Positions 15,472 through 23,677 of a DNA stretch of 47,983 nucleotides are shown here, piece by piece; position 1 is the stretch's first letter, and each line of letters starts with the position of its first letter. The notes under the pieces are model-generated. The model saw only the letters and a list, made by a program, of their open reading frames with translations, had not been told where the DNA came from and searched no databases. This DNA comes from Clostridiales bacterium (GTDB lineage Bacteria > Bacillota > Clostridia > Oscillospirales > Acutalibacteraceae): assembly GCA_024684435.1 (NCBI GenBank), contig JAIKWV010000036.1, positions 1 through 47,983 of the forward strand. The letters are read 5' to 3'. Both the position numbers and the translations under genes were made by a program.

Positions 15472-17025
15472 ATGAGAAAAACTGTAAAGGCGATAATTTC
15501 CGTCATTCTTTCCGCAATCCTTTTGTTTTCCGTGGCGGCTCCGGGCTACGCTCAGGTGGATAACAAAAAGATCCCCATAATTCTTGTGGCGGGTCAGGGT
15601 ATACCTCTCTATAATTCGGAAGGAGAAGAAATATATCCTTTTGATTTTGAGCTGAACGCGGAATTCCTCGGAGAGGCATTTAAAAAACTGAATCCGGGGT
15701 TTATGAAGGGCTATCTTACCGGGGACTACGGCGACTACTGCGACGCGGCGTGTGAGCTTATAGGTCCGATATTTGAGACCATCAGGCTGGACAACAACGG
15801 CAACTGTCCCAACGGGATCCAGGCAAAACCCCACGGACATTGCTACTACGGAGAACACAACGATATGGTGTACAGGTTCCACTACGACTGGCGGCTCGAT
15901 CCCCTTGAGATCGTGGACCGTCTGGACGCCTACATCAACAGCGTAAGAAGCGGAACAGGTTCGGACAAGGTGAACATTATATGCAGATGTCTGGGCGTGA
16001 ATGTGATCGCCTCGTACCTGGACGTATACGGCGACGCAGGCGAGGCAAAGATCAACAAAATTATGATGTATTGCAGCGCGTTTTGGGGCACGGAGCTCAG
16101 CAGTGAGCTTTTCAGCGGAGATTTTAACGTTGACCCCACCGGCGTTGAAAACTTCCTTCTCAACGACCTAAAAAACGACCTTGTAATGGATCTTATCAAA
16201 GGCTCTGTCTCCCTGCTCAACAGCATGGGAGGGCTGAACCTTGCCGCGGATTTTGTAAACAATGTCTACGAGCAGATCAAGGACGACTTTATCCCGCGGC
16301 TCATAATGCTCACCTACGGCACCTTCCCCTCGTATTGGAGCATGGTCTCCCCCTGGAATTACGATAAGGCGAAAGCCTTTGTGTTCCGGGACGGCAGAGA
16401 GACCGAATACGCCGGACTTATAGAGAAGATAGATAATTACCACGAAAGGATCCAGCTCCGCGGAGAGGAGATCCTGAAAAAAGCGCAGAGCGACGGCGTG
16501 ATAATAGGCAACATCTGCAAATACGGCAAATCCCTTGCCCCCGTGGTGGCGGACGTTTACCTTAACGCGGACGAAATGGTTTCTGTTTACGCATCTTCAA
16601 TGGGCGCGACGACAAAGGACTATAACGAGCCTCTTGACGACGAATACATTGAAGCGGCTCGGATCAACGGCACATACAAATATATTTCTCCGGACAAGCA
16701 GATCGACGCCTCCACCTGTTTGTTCCCGGACACCACATGGTTCATCAAGAACGTGGGGCACAGGACCTTCCCCGAATGCATAGAAACGGATCTTATGCTG
16801 CCCTTCTTCCGCCGTGACGGGGAAATGACAGTGTATTCTGACAGGAATCTGTCCCAGTTCCTTGTATATGATGAGATCAAGGACACTATCGTTCCCATGA
16901 CAAAAGATAATAACGACACGGAGGTCAGCTCAGGGGACAATATAAGAATGTTGATCAAAAAGCTTTTTGAAACTGTTTTCAACTGGTTTAAAAAGTGGAT
17001 CGGCGATCTTTTGGCAAAGCAATAA
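15472..17025 (+). CDS. Secreted LCAT-like alpha/beta-hydrolase with Cys nucleophile (copy 2)
   Basis: A 517-residue paralogue of the preceding gene, alike along the whole length (for example KIDNYHNKVRLKSKEIL versus KIDNYHERIQLRGEEIL, and shared KYISPDKQ-DASTCLFP). It has a Sec signal (about 1-27, cut after GYA). The nucleophile elbow reads VNIICRCLGVNV with Cys173 in the serine position and Cys171 replacing the first glycine. FHYDWRLDPLE lies at 136-146; the base is probably the His in NVGHRTFPE. Conservation of Cys in two diverged copies argues that it is functional. It starts at ATG 15472 after GGGAGGT and precedes the GH3 gene by 38 bases. Confidence 0.72.
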   Translation: MRKTVKAIISVILSAILLFSVAAPGYAQVDNKKIPIILVAGQGIPLYNSEGEEIYPFDFELNAEFLGEAFKKLNPGFMKGYLTGDYGDYCDAACELIGPIFETIRLDNNGNCPNGIQAKPHGHCYYGEHNDMVYRFHYDWRLDPLEIVDRLDAYINSVRSGTGSDKVNIICRCLGVNVIASYLDVYGDAGEAKINKIMMYCSAFWGTELSSELFSGDFNVDPTGVENFLLNDLKNDLVMDLIKGSVSLLNSMGGLNLAADFVNNVYEQIKDDFIPRLIMLTYGTFPSYWSMVSPWNYDKAKAFVFRDGRETEYAGLIEKIDNYHERIQLRGEEILKKAQSDGVIIGNICKYGKSLAPVVADVYLNADEMVSVYASSMGATTKDYNEPLDDEYIEAARINGTYKYISPDKQIDASTCLFPDTTWFIKNVGHRTFPECIETDLMLPFFRRDGEMTVYSDRNLSQFLVYDEIKDTIVPMTKDNNDTEVSSGDNIRMLIKKLFETVFNWFKKWIGDLLAKQ

Positions 17026-17063
17026 ATTTTGATATACAGCACAAGAAATAAGGAGATATTATT

Positions 17064-18740
17064 ATGGGATTATCCGGTTTAGGCGTGTTCCTGGGAAAAG
17101 TTGCCTTCGGGCAGATGGATCATTATACAAGAATACCCGCTAAAACTCAGGAAAAGCTTCTTATGAAGATCGTCAGAAAAAACCGTAATACCGAGTACGG
17201 TAAAAAGTACGGCTTTTCCGATATCAGGTCGATAGAGGATTTTCAGAAAAAAGTTCCTCTCAGCACATATGCCGATTATGAAGAGTATGTGGACAGAGAG
17301 ATAAAAAACGGGGAAAAGAAGCTTATAACGGCAAATCACGTTGTGCGTTACTGCTCCAGCTCCGGCAGCGTGGGCAAGCCGAAGGTCTTGCCCAAAACGG
17401 CTCCCGATCTCTGGGTCATGCAGTGCCTGGGCTTTTCCTCCTCCGTTGCCTGCGCCTACAATTATTTCAAGGAGCGGGGTCAGAAGTTCAACGAGCAGCG
17501 GGGTCCCCTTGTAATGGTGCTCACAGGACACCCTCTTGAAAACGGGAAAATGTGCAACGGCGCCGGTCAGGTCCCCCTTACCTACCTGAAGCCGATAATC
17601 CCCACTTTTTCGCCTACGCCATTAGATATAATGTTCCCGGAGCACGAGGAGCTGCTGGACATTTCTTATCTTCAACTGCGGTTCGCTCTGGAGGACAGAA
17701 AAGTAAGCTATATCGGTTCCCTTGTGGTCACCCTGCTTACGACCATGTTCGATTATCTTGAGAGCAACTGGGAGCTTTTGTGCAACGATATCGAGAAGGG
17801 CACCATGGATCCGAGCATCAAAATGACGGACGAGATCCGGGCAAAGTTCAGCAAAAAGCTCAAGCCCAATCCCAAAAGAGCCGCGGAGCTTCGCAGGGAG
17901 TTTGAAAAGGGCTTTGACATACCCATTGCCCCCAGGATCTGGCCAAAGCTCCAGTGGGCTTACGGCATGGTGGGTTCTAACCTTGAGATATACGTTGAAA
18001 AGTTAAGGCGTTCCATCGGGGACATCCCCATCCACAACATGGGCTTCGCCGCGGCGGAGGGCTTCTTTGCCGTACCCGTGGAGCTCAACGTTACCGACAG
18101 CGCCCTTGTTCCCTATTCCGTGTTCTTCGAGTTCCTGCCCCTTGACGCGCCGGAGGGCGCCACGCCCCTCACAATGGATAAGCTTGAGGTGGACAAGGAG
18201 TACGAGCTTATCGTCACGAACCGTTCCGGTCTGTACCGCTATAGGATAGAGGATGTGGTCAAGGTTACGGGAATGTACAACAATACCCCCAGAGTGGAGT
18301 TCGTTTACCGTCTCAATCTGGGCATGAACATCGCAAACGAAAAGACCTCCACCCAGATGCTTGACTGGTGCGTAAAGCAGATCTGCGAGCAAAAAGGCAT
18401 CACCGCGGAGGGACACAGCTTCTATTCCGACTACAGCACCAATCCCCCCCACTACGTTATGCTTATCGAGCCCACAAACCCCATTGATCCCTCAGAGGGA
18501 GAGTCTTACGCCAAGATACTTGACGACAGCATGAAGGCGTGCAACGAGAAATATTTCAAATACAGACGCTGGGGCATGATAGGCGACCCGGAGGTGCTTT
18601 TCCTCAAGCCCGGATCATACAACGATTACAGGCAGATGCTCTTTGACAGAGGCGTTATCCTCAACCAGGTTAAGCCCGTCACCGTCATAAACACCGACGA
18701 GAGAAAAGAATTCTTCTTCTCCCATGTAATAGAAAAATAA
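17064..18740 (+). CDS. GH3-family acyl-acid amido synthetase
   Basis: A 558-residue member of the GH3 (auxin-responsive promoter) family of acyl-adenylating enzymes. Plant members activate a small carboxylic acid with ATP and join it to an amino acid; bacterial members are mostly of unknown substrate. Visible motifs: phosphate loop SSSGSVGKPKVLP (98-110), MGFAAAEGFF (326-335, adenine/acid contact) and GLYRYRIEDVV (389-399), where the family's usual Gly-Asp reads Glu-Asp, keeping the Asp. A C-terminal lid domain follows to about 555. There is no signal peptide, so it acts in the cytoplasm. It is last in the operon, before a strong terminator. Context suggests the secreted hydrolases handle its product or a related acyl compound; this is inference. 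Confidence 0.85.
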   Translation: MGLSGLGVFLGKVAFGQMDHYTRIPAKTQEKLLMKIVRKNRNTEYGKKYGFSDIRSIEDFQKKVPLSTYADYEEYVDREIKNGEKKLITANHVVRYCSSSGSVGKPKVLPKTAPDLWVMQCLGFSSSVACAYNYFKERGQKFNEQRGPLVMVLTGHPLENGKMCNGAGQVPLTYLKPIIPTFSPTPLDIMFPEHEELLDISYLQLRFALEDRKVSYIGSLVVTLLTTMFDYLESNWELLCNDIEKGTMDPSIKMTDEIRAKFSKKLKPNPKRAAELRREFEKGFDIPIAPRIWPKLQWAYGMVGSNLEIYVEKLRRSIGDIPIHNMGFAAAEGFFAVPVELNVTDSALVPYSVFFEFLPLDAPEGATPLTMDKLEVDKEYELIVTNRSGLYRYRIEDVVKVTGMYNNTPRVEFVYRLNLGMNIANEKTSTQMLDWCVKQICEQKGITAEGHSFYSDYSTNPPHYVMLIEPTNPIDPSEGESYAKILDDSMKACNEKYFKYRRWGMIGDPEVLFLKPGSYNDYRQMLFDRGVILNQVKPVTVINTDERKEFFFSHVIEK

Positions 18741-18757
18741 TTAAAAAAGAAACAACG

Positions 18758-18793
18758 AAGCCCGGAAGTTCCACAGAGGACCTCCGGGCTTTA
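18758..18793 (+). terminator. Rho-independent terminator after the GH3 gene
   Basis: AAGCCCGGAAGTTCC pairs with GGACCTCCGGGCTT, followed by TTATT. It closes the four-gene operon. Confidence 0.85.
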
Positions 18794-19054
18794 TTGCCGC
18801 TTGCGAAGAGGGAGCGGCGTTTCACCGATGGCGGACACGTTTGCCGTCGGCAGAAGCGATCACGGAGCCGGCAGGGAGAGGATATGCTGTTGAGAGCGGC
18901 GGGACATCAACCGAGCAATAGAGATTTCTTAAGATTTGATTAAGATTGACATCAGGGGGTAGACAATTTTATCTTTGTGTAATATGATATCCATAGACAG
19001 CAGAAAGCAAAATTTTTGCGGTTGATATTTTGCAAAAGGGAGGAGGGAAAAAGC
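18794..19054. other. Non-coding region before the lipoprotein pair
   Basis: About 260 bases with no gene. The first part is GC-rich and featureless to the eye; the last 110 bases are AT-rich and contain the promoter for the next gene. Confidence 0.5.
18960..18988 (+). promoter_or_regulatory. Probable sigma-A promoter for the lipoprotein pair
   Basis: TAGACA (18960-18965) and TATGAT (18983-18988) with a 17-base spacer. A TTGACA at 18946 lacks a good -10 at the right distance. Confidence 0.55.
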
Positions 19055-20680
19055 ATGAGAAAAATTATTGCAGTCATGTTGATCCTTGCGCTTTTACTGA
19101 CCGCCGCCGCCTGCGGCAGACCCGCAGAGGAAGCGGAAACTACCACAGTAGAGCCGGAAACCACGCAGGAAGATCAGACCGCCGAACAGGGAACGCCGTT
19201 CTTTAAGTTGAGCAGCTTGCCGGATATAGGCAAACACAGTTCCCAGCTGATCGTTGACCGTTGGTATGATACATATCAGGATCACCTCCTTCTTCGCAGC
19301 GACTACGGAACACTGTTGCCGTTCATCGGCGAGGTGGCGGATATTGATGCTTCGGCTATATACGACGATACGACCCAGCTTAATTACGGCCTGATGACGC
19401 TGGACGGAAAAATCGTTGTTGACGCGGTATACAATTATATCTGGGCGGAGACGGCGCCTGACGGAGAGCTGTTTTATAATCTGGAAACTTATGCCCGGAC
19501 AAATATCCCGGAGGCTCAGGTGGATCACAGCAACCCTTATTTGGAAAGCAGCAAAAGATATATAATAGACAGCAAGGGCTCAAAGATGCTTGAGGTGCCT
19601 TACGGCAGCTATTGCAAGTTTGTGAAAGACAAAATAGTGATGCTGCCGAGTTCTGAAGCCGTGGGAAAAGATCCGGACAGCATTTGGGTATTTGACAGGG
19701 ACTTTAAACAGATATCCCACCTGTCATGTAAGGCTATGACAGGTACAAATGCCAAGGAGAGCTGGATGGAAAATACGGCTTTGGACTGCGGGTACATAGT
19801 GCTTGGAGGAGATTTCGGTTGTCAGATATTTGATCTGAACGGAAACAGAGTGCTGAAGGATGAAAAACAGTTGTCTTACGCATGGGATTTTTACGAATAT
19901 ATCATTCTGAAATATGAAGACGAAACAGAGAAACTTGTGGACGCTTCCGGCAAGAATTGCATGCCGGGAGGAAAAGTTTTCTCAACCGTTTCTGTTTGTG
20001 GAGATAATTATTATTACAACTATAAGAAAACAGAATATTTTATCAGCGTAAAGGGAGATGACGGATACCGGTGTTATGACAGGTTCCTGAACCCTGTCGG
20101 TCCGTTATTTGATAAAGATCCCGTAATTGTCAGGCTCTTCGGCAAAATGTATTACCGGTCACGCGGACCCGGGGAGGACAACCTGACATATTATGAGCTT
20201 GAGACAGGGGATCCGCTGGATTGGAGCAAGCATACAACGCTTGATATGTCACGGTTCGATTCGCATTTTGACGAAGATTACGATACGCCAACGATCGTTG
20301 GAAACCGGTTTTTTCTGGACGAGTATTATGAAAACACCGGTGAAAACAGATATGTGCGCCACATAGATCTTGTTGATCTCCAAAGCGGGGAAACAGTCTT
20401 CCAAAAAGAGCGCGTAGACGCAGACGTTTACAGAGACAGGTGGATATCGTTCACGTTCTATGGCCGCTATTCGGAAGATACAGGGTATTCTGACCCGGAT
20501 GAGCAGAGTTTTATCTTTGATACGCAGACCCAAAGCATTGTCGTACAGGAAGACAAAATCAAAATCAATGAAGTGGATGGCGTGCCGTATGCCGGCTGGA
20601 TACGAAACGGACATTCATTAGTAAAAAATCTGGAAACACAGGAAACGCTGTTGAATATGTTTATTTCATCAGCAGGATAA
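19055..20680 (+). CDS. Lipoprotein with WG-like beta repeats
   Basis: A 541-residue lipoprotein. The start at ATG 19055 is chosen because GGGAGGAGGG lies just before it and the protein then opens with a clean lipoprotein signal ending in the lipobox TAAACG. An acidic Thr/Glu linker follows. The body is beta-rich with WG-repeat-like units, for example YGLMTLDGKIVVDAVYNYI near residue 115 and GCQIFDLNGNRVLKDEKQ near 265, suggesting a propeller- or solenoid-like fold. No catalytic site is recognised. A PstS-like lipoprotein follows after 13 bases, so the two are co-transcribed and both displayed on the cell surface. A role in binding is plausible but not shown. Confidence 0.7.
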   Translation: MRKIIAVMLILALLLTAAACGRPAEEAETTTVEPETTQEDQTAEQGTPFFKLSSLPDIGKHSSQLIVDRWYDTYQDHLLLRSDYGTLLPFIGEVADIDASAIYDDTTQLNYGLMTLDGKIVVDAVYNYIWAETAPDGELFYNLETYARTNIPEAQVDHSNPYLESSKRYIIDSKGSKMLEVPYGSYCKFVKDKIVMLPSSEAVGKDPDSIWVFDRDFKQISHLSCKAMTGTNAKESWMENTALDCGYIVLGGDFGCQIFDLNGNRVLKDEKQLSYAWDFYEYIILKYEDETEKLVDASGKNCMPGGKVFSTVSVCGDNYYYNYKKTEYFISVKGDDGYRCYDRFLNPVGPLFDKDPVIVRLFGKMYYRSRGPGEDNLTYYELETGDPLDWSKHTTLDMSRFDSHFDEDYDTPTIVGNRFFLDEYYENTGENRYVRHIDLVDLQSGETVFQKERVDADVYRDRWISFTFYGRYSEDTGYSDPDEQSFIFDTQTQSIVVQEDKIKINEVDGVPYAGWIRNGHSLVKNLETQETLLNMFISSAG

Positions 20681-20693
20681 GGAGGAAATAATA

Positions 20694-21632
20694 ATGAAAA
20701 AAATATTTGCGATCATCATGGCGGCTCTGCTGCTGGGGCTGTCTGCCTGCGGTTCGCCCGAGGGAACAGACAAGGAAACAAAAGCGCAGGAGACCACCGC
20801 CGAGAACGTGGAGACCGTACCGAATTCCTTTGAATTTACCGTTGACAATTATCCCCGCATGGGCGGGTCCCTGGCGAACCTGCCTCTGGGCGAGGCAGTA
20901 ACGTCCACGGTGCTGGGCATCAGCAGGGAAGACGCCAACAAGATGATAACCTTCGCGGGTTCCACCACGGACAACTACAAGGCTATAATTGACGGCAAGT
21001 TTGACATCCTGCTGGCGTACGAGCCCAGCGAGGAGGCAAAGGAGTATATCGGGAACAGCGGCAAAGAGCTGGAAATGACACCCATTGGCACAGACGCGCT
21101 GGTGTTTATCTGCAGCGACAAAAACAGCGTAAATTCCCTCACGCTGGATCAGATAAAGCAGATCTATTCCGGCAAGCTCACGAACTGGAGTCAGGTTGGC
21201 GGAAAGGATGCGGAGATACTGCCCTATCAGCGCAACAAGGACAGCGGCAGTCAGACACTTTTTGACAAGCTGATAAACCTTGGCGACGATCTCATGGATC
21301 CCCCGGCGGATCTGATGGTCGGTTCTATGATAGGCTTGCTTGAAGCTGTGGCGCAGTACGACAACAGCGAGAACGCCATTGGATATACGGTGTATTATTA
21401 TCTGACCAACATGGAGACCGACAAGCTTCAGTCAAGCAAGATACTTGCTCTTGACGGTGTACAGCCCTCCAATGAGACTATAGGCAGCGGCGAATACAAG
21501 CTGTCCAACGATTTCTATGTGGTCATCCGTAAGGACGCCGCGGAGGATTCGCCGGAACGCATACTCTACAACTGGATCTGCTCCGCGCAGGGCAAAGAGC
21601 TGGTTGAAAAAGAAAACTACGTCGCGAAATAA
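20694..21632 (+). CDS. PstS-like substrate-binding lipoprotein
   Basis: A 312-residue lipoprotein: signal with lipobox LSACG (Cys about 20), acidic linker, then a periplasmic-binding-protein fold of the phosphate-binding (PstS) type. Typical stretches are FAGSTTDNYKAIIDGKFDILLAYEP near residue 85, SLTLDQIKQIYSGKLTNWSQVGG near 145-167, and NKDSGSQTLFDKLI near 182. True PstS has a phosphate-contacting SGT box; here it appears as KDSGSQTLF. No pstC, pstA or pstB gene follows; the gene ends at a terminator. It may therefore be an orphan binder or sensor rather than a transporter subunit. Ribosome site AAGGAGG. Confidence 0.78.
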   Translation: MKKIFAIIMAALLLGLSACGSPEGTDKETKAQETTAENVETVPNSFEFTVDNYPRMGGSLANLPLGEAVTSTVLGISREDANKMITFAGSTTDNYKAIIDGKFDILLAYEPSEEAKEYIGNSGKELEMTPIGTDALVFICSDKNSVNSLTLDQIKQIYSGKLTNWSQVGGKDAEILPYQRNKDSGSQTLFDKLINLGDDLMDPPADLMVGSMIGLLEAVAQYDNSENAIGYTVYYYLTNMETDKLQSSKILALDGVQPSNETIGSGEYKLSNDFYVVIRKDAAEDSPERILYNWICSAQGKELVEKENYVAK

Positions 21633-21647
21633 AACATAAAAACAAAA

Positions 21648-21682
21648 ACGGAGCCGGGGCAGAAACATTGCCGCGGCTCCGT
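21648..21682. terminator. Bidirectional terminator
   Basis: ACGGAGCC (21648-21655) pairs with GGCTCCGT (21675-21682), with additional inner pairing. On the minus strand it is followed by a T-rich tract (GTTTTTGTTTT), so it serves the convergent glycosyltransferase best, and probably the PstS-like gene too. Confidence 0.75.
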
Positions 21683-21699
21683 AGCTATATTCAGATGTA

Positions 21700-22827
21700 T
21701 CAGACGTTGTCCAGGAAATCCTCAAGATCCGCAAGGGTCTTCTCAAGGTCAAAATCTTTTGCCCGTTCCCTTGAGGCGGAGGCGAATTTTTCCAAAAGCT
21801 CCGGCTTGTCCAGCACAGTTCTTATGGCGGAATAAATGCCCTCATCGCTGTTTTCGCATATGATGCCGCAGTCCTTGTCTCCGAAGATCTCCCGCATGCC
21901 GGAGCATTCCGTGGTTATGACCGGTTTGCCCATCGCCACGGCTTCGGTCACGGTGGTGCTGTAGCCCTCGGCGTAAGAGGAGCAGATCAGAGCGTCGGCT
22001 CTGACAGCAAAGCTGTGAGGGTTGGGCTGATAGCCCCGCAGGAAAAATCTGTCGGTGAGGTCATACTTTTCTATCTCTTTTTGTAAAGCTTCTTCGTCGG
22101 GACCTCTGCCTAAGATCGACACAGTGAAGTTATATCCCTCATCCCGGAGCTTTGCCGCCGCACGGATGAGCCTGTCATAGCCCTTGACCTCGGCAAGCCT
22201 GCCCACGGAAATGAAATTCATACAGTCCGGCTTCGGCTCAAAGTCCGCGGGCTCTTTGCTGAGTTCCCGTATCATGCCGTAGTCGATGACGTTGTACACC
22301 ACAAAGACCTTTTCCGCCATGCCGTATTTTTTTACAAAAGCGTCCTTCATGGTTTGGGAGACGCAGACGATGACGTCGAAATTTTCATAGCACTTTTTTT
22401 CCTGCTCCGCGCCGCCGAAGACCGCCTCACTCCAGGGGTTGTCAATAACGTCGGTGTGGACCCAGGCGATTTTTTTTGTGCCTTTTTTCCTGCGGGAGTT
22501 GCCGATTATTCGTGTGGCGTTGCCCTCGCAGAACGCTATTTCCAGATCAAATTTGCCGGGCATGAAAATGTCCTTGACGATGCTCTCCGGCGCAACAAGA
22601 GAAAACTTGACGATGAGCTTGTTTATAAAATTCCGCAGCGGCAGATCTTCGGGGTTGTCCCTGAAAAAATACTTGTGTTCCACCGCGGAACCGGGACACT
22701 GCTTCTGCGACACCACCTGAACGTTAAACCTGTTTTTGTCCAGATAGGGGACGGTGGTTTCAAGTATGCGTTCCGCGCCGCCGTCGGCAACGTCGAGAGC
22801 TTCTATGAAAAATAATACAGATTTCAT
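21700..22827 (-). CDS. Family 4 (GT-B) glycosyltransferase
   Basis: A 375-residue retaining glycosyltransferase. The N-terminal half opens with a GGAERIL-type motif (ALDVADGGAERILET, about 10-24) typical of GT4 enzymes. The C-terminal half has FISVGRLAEVKGYDRLIRA near 207, GRGPDEEAL near 240, and the E-x7-E nucleotide-sugar site (EGYSTTVTE, followed by GKPVITTECSG) near 285-310. Members add sugars to lipids or surface polymers at the inner membrane face. No other polysaccharide genes lie beside it. AGCAGG stands before ATG 22827, and a hairpin (22840-22857) lies just upstream of that, possibly affecting translation. Confidence 0.88.
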   Translation of the reverse strand: MKSVLFFIEALDVADGGAERILETTVPYLDKNRFNVQVVSQKQCPGSAVEHKYFFRDNPEDLPLRNFINKLIVKFSLVAPESIVKDIFMPGKFDLEIAFCEGNATRIIGNSRRKKGTKKIAWVHTDVIDNPWSEAVFGGAEQEKKCYENFDVIVCVSQTMKDAFVKKYGMAEKVFVVYNVIDYGMIRELSKEPADFEPKPDCMNFISVGRLAEVKGYDRLIRAAAKLRDEGYNFTVSILGRGPDEEALQKEIEKYDLTDRFFLRGYQPNPHSFAVRADALICSSYAEGYSTTVTEAVAMGKPVITTECSGMREIFGDKDCGIICENSDEGIYSAIRTVLDKPELLEKFASASRERAKDFDLEKTLADLEDFLDNV

Positions 22828-22839
22828 CTGACCTGCTGT

Positions 22840-22857
22840 GACGCCCCGTTGGGCGTC
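22840..22857. other. Small strong hairpin upstream of the GT4 gene
   Basis: GACGCCC and GGGCGTC pair across a CGTT loop. It lies between two minus-strand genes with no T-run on that strand; it may be an attenuator or a processing site. Confidence 0.4.
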
Positions 22858-22891
22858 GTCCTTTCCGAGTTTTCGCCTGTTTGGATGTTAC

Positions 22892-23419
22892 TTATATGTC
22901 TATTGAATAATATGAACCGGCGGAGAAATTTATATCCGCGGCAATATTGTTTCCGGCAGTGACCGGATCTGCCGTCGATGTGGGTTCATTGCTCCTGAAC
23001 AGCCCGGGCAGGAATATCGCTCCGAGAACAACGGCGGCAAGCAAAATAACGGCAATAACGATTGCGAGCCAGGGCTTTTTCTTCGGCTCGGGACGCACCT
23101 GTACAGGTATTTCGTCCGCTGTCGGCTCCGGCTCCGGGATCGGCTGCGGCTCCGGTTCGGGCTGAACCGAAACATTGGAGGACTGCTCCGCGGCATAAGC
23201 CGGTTGAGGCTGACGAACAGGGAAAAACTGCCGCAATTCTTCGGGGCTGAATTTATCTATGTCGGTTTTCAGGCGCATAGTGCAGCCCATACACATTACG
23301 TCGGACAGGACGCTGTCACCGTCCGAAAGGTTTACTGTATAGAGCTTGTCATGTTCCCTGCCGCATTTGTCGCAGACCCCGGCGCCGCAGGACTGCACGG
23401 TCATTTTGACCTTGTTCAT
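22892..23419 (-). CDS. Zinc-ribbon-like protein with one membrane helix
   Basis: A 175-residue protein not assigned to a named family. The N-terminal part carries cysteines in pairs (CDKC at 16-19 and CMGC at 43-46, plus Cys11), consistent with a zinc ribbon facing the cytoplasm. A Pro/Glu/Gln-rich linker (about 70-105) is followed by one membrane helix (about 115-135) and a short outer tail. ATG 23425 is only two bases from AGAGAGG, whereas ATG 23419 is 8 bases away, so 23419 is preferred. It lies upstream of the GT4 gene on the same strand. Zinc-ribbon plus single-helix proteins are common in Clostridia, usually without known role. Confidence 0.68.
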   Translation of the reverse strand: MNKVKMTVQSCGAGVCDKCGREHDKLYTVNLSDGDSVLSDVMCMGCTMRLKTDIDKFSPEELRQFFPVRQPQPAYAAEQSSNVSVQPEPEPQPIPEPEPTADEIPVQVRPEPKKKPWLAIVIAVILLAAVVLGAIFLPGLFRSNEPTSTADPVTAGNNIAADINFSAGSYYSIDI

Positions 23420-23461
23420 ACCCATGTCCTCTCTTTACGGATCGAATAATACAGAACTGAT

Positions 23462-23490
23462 ATATTACATTTTAATACACAAAACAACAA
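23462..23490 (-). promoter_or_regulatory. Possible promoter for the zinc-ribbon protein gene
   Basis: Read on the minus strand, TTGTTG (23485-23490) and TAATAT (23462-23467) have a 17-base spacer, about 40 bases before the gene. The rest of 23491-23620 shows nothing further. Confidence 0.42.
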
Positions 23491-23625
23491 TTGTCTACAC
23501 CCCGGGACAAATTTTGAGCTTCACACAGGAGAATGACAGATATCAATGCGGAATTGCCCGTACCCATCTCCGCAACGGTCACAACAGACCGTCCTGCTGA
23601 ACATATCGGGAATGACCGGGAAGGG

Positions 23626-23658
23626 CAAAAAATAAGGACAGCCGCTGAGAGCTGTCCT
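23626..23658 (-). terminator. Rho-independent terminator after the DUF5711 gene
   Basis: AGGACAGC (23635-23642) pairs with GCTGTCCT (23651-23658); on the minus strand it is followed by TTATTTTTT. This closes the long minus-strand gene run that starts upstream. Confidence 0.82.
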
Positions 23659-23677
23659 TTAACTCGTGAACGGATAA

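Noticed and set aside
13860-17025. PHA synthase identity for the two Cys-box hydrolases
   Set aside because: The GxCxG box is shared, but the proteins are exported and the surrounding YDWR-DP motif is LCAT-like; no PHA granule or precursor genes are near.
20694-21632. Phosphate transport operon
   Set aside because: No permease or ATPase genes follow the PstS-like gene, and a terminator does.
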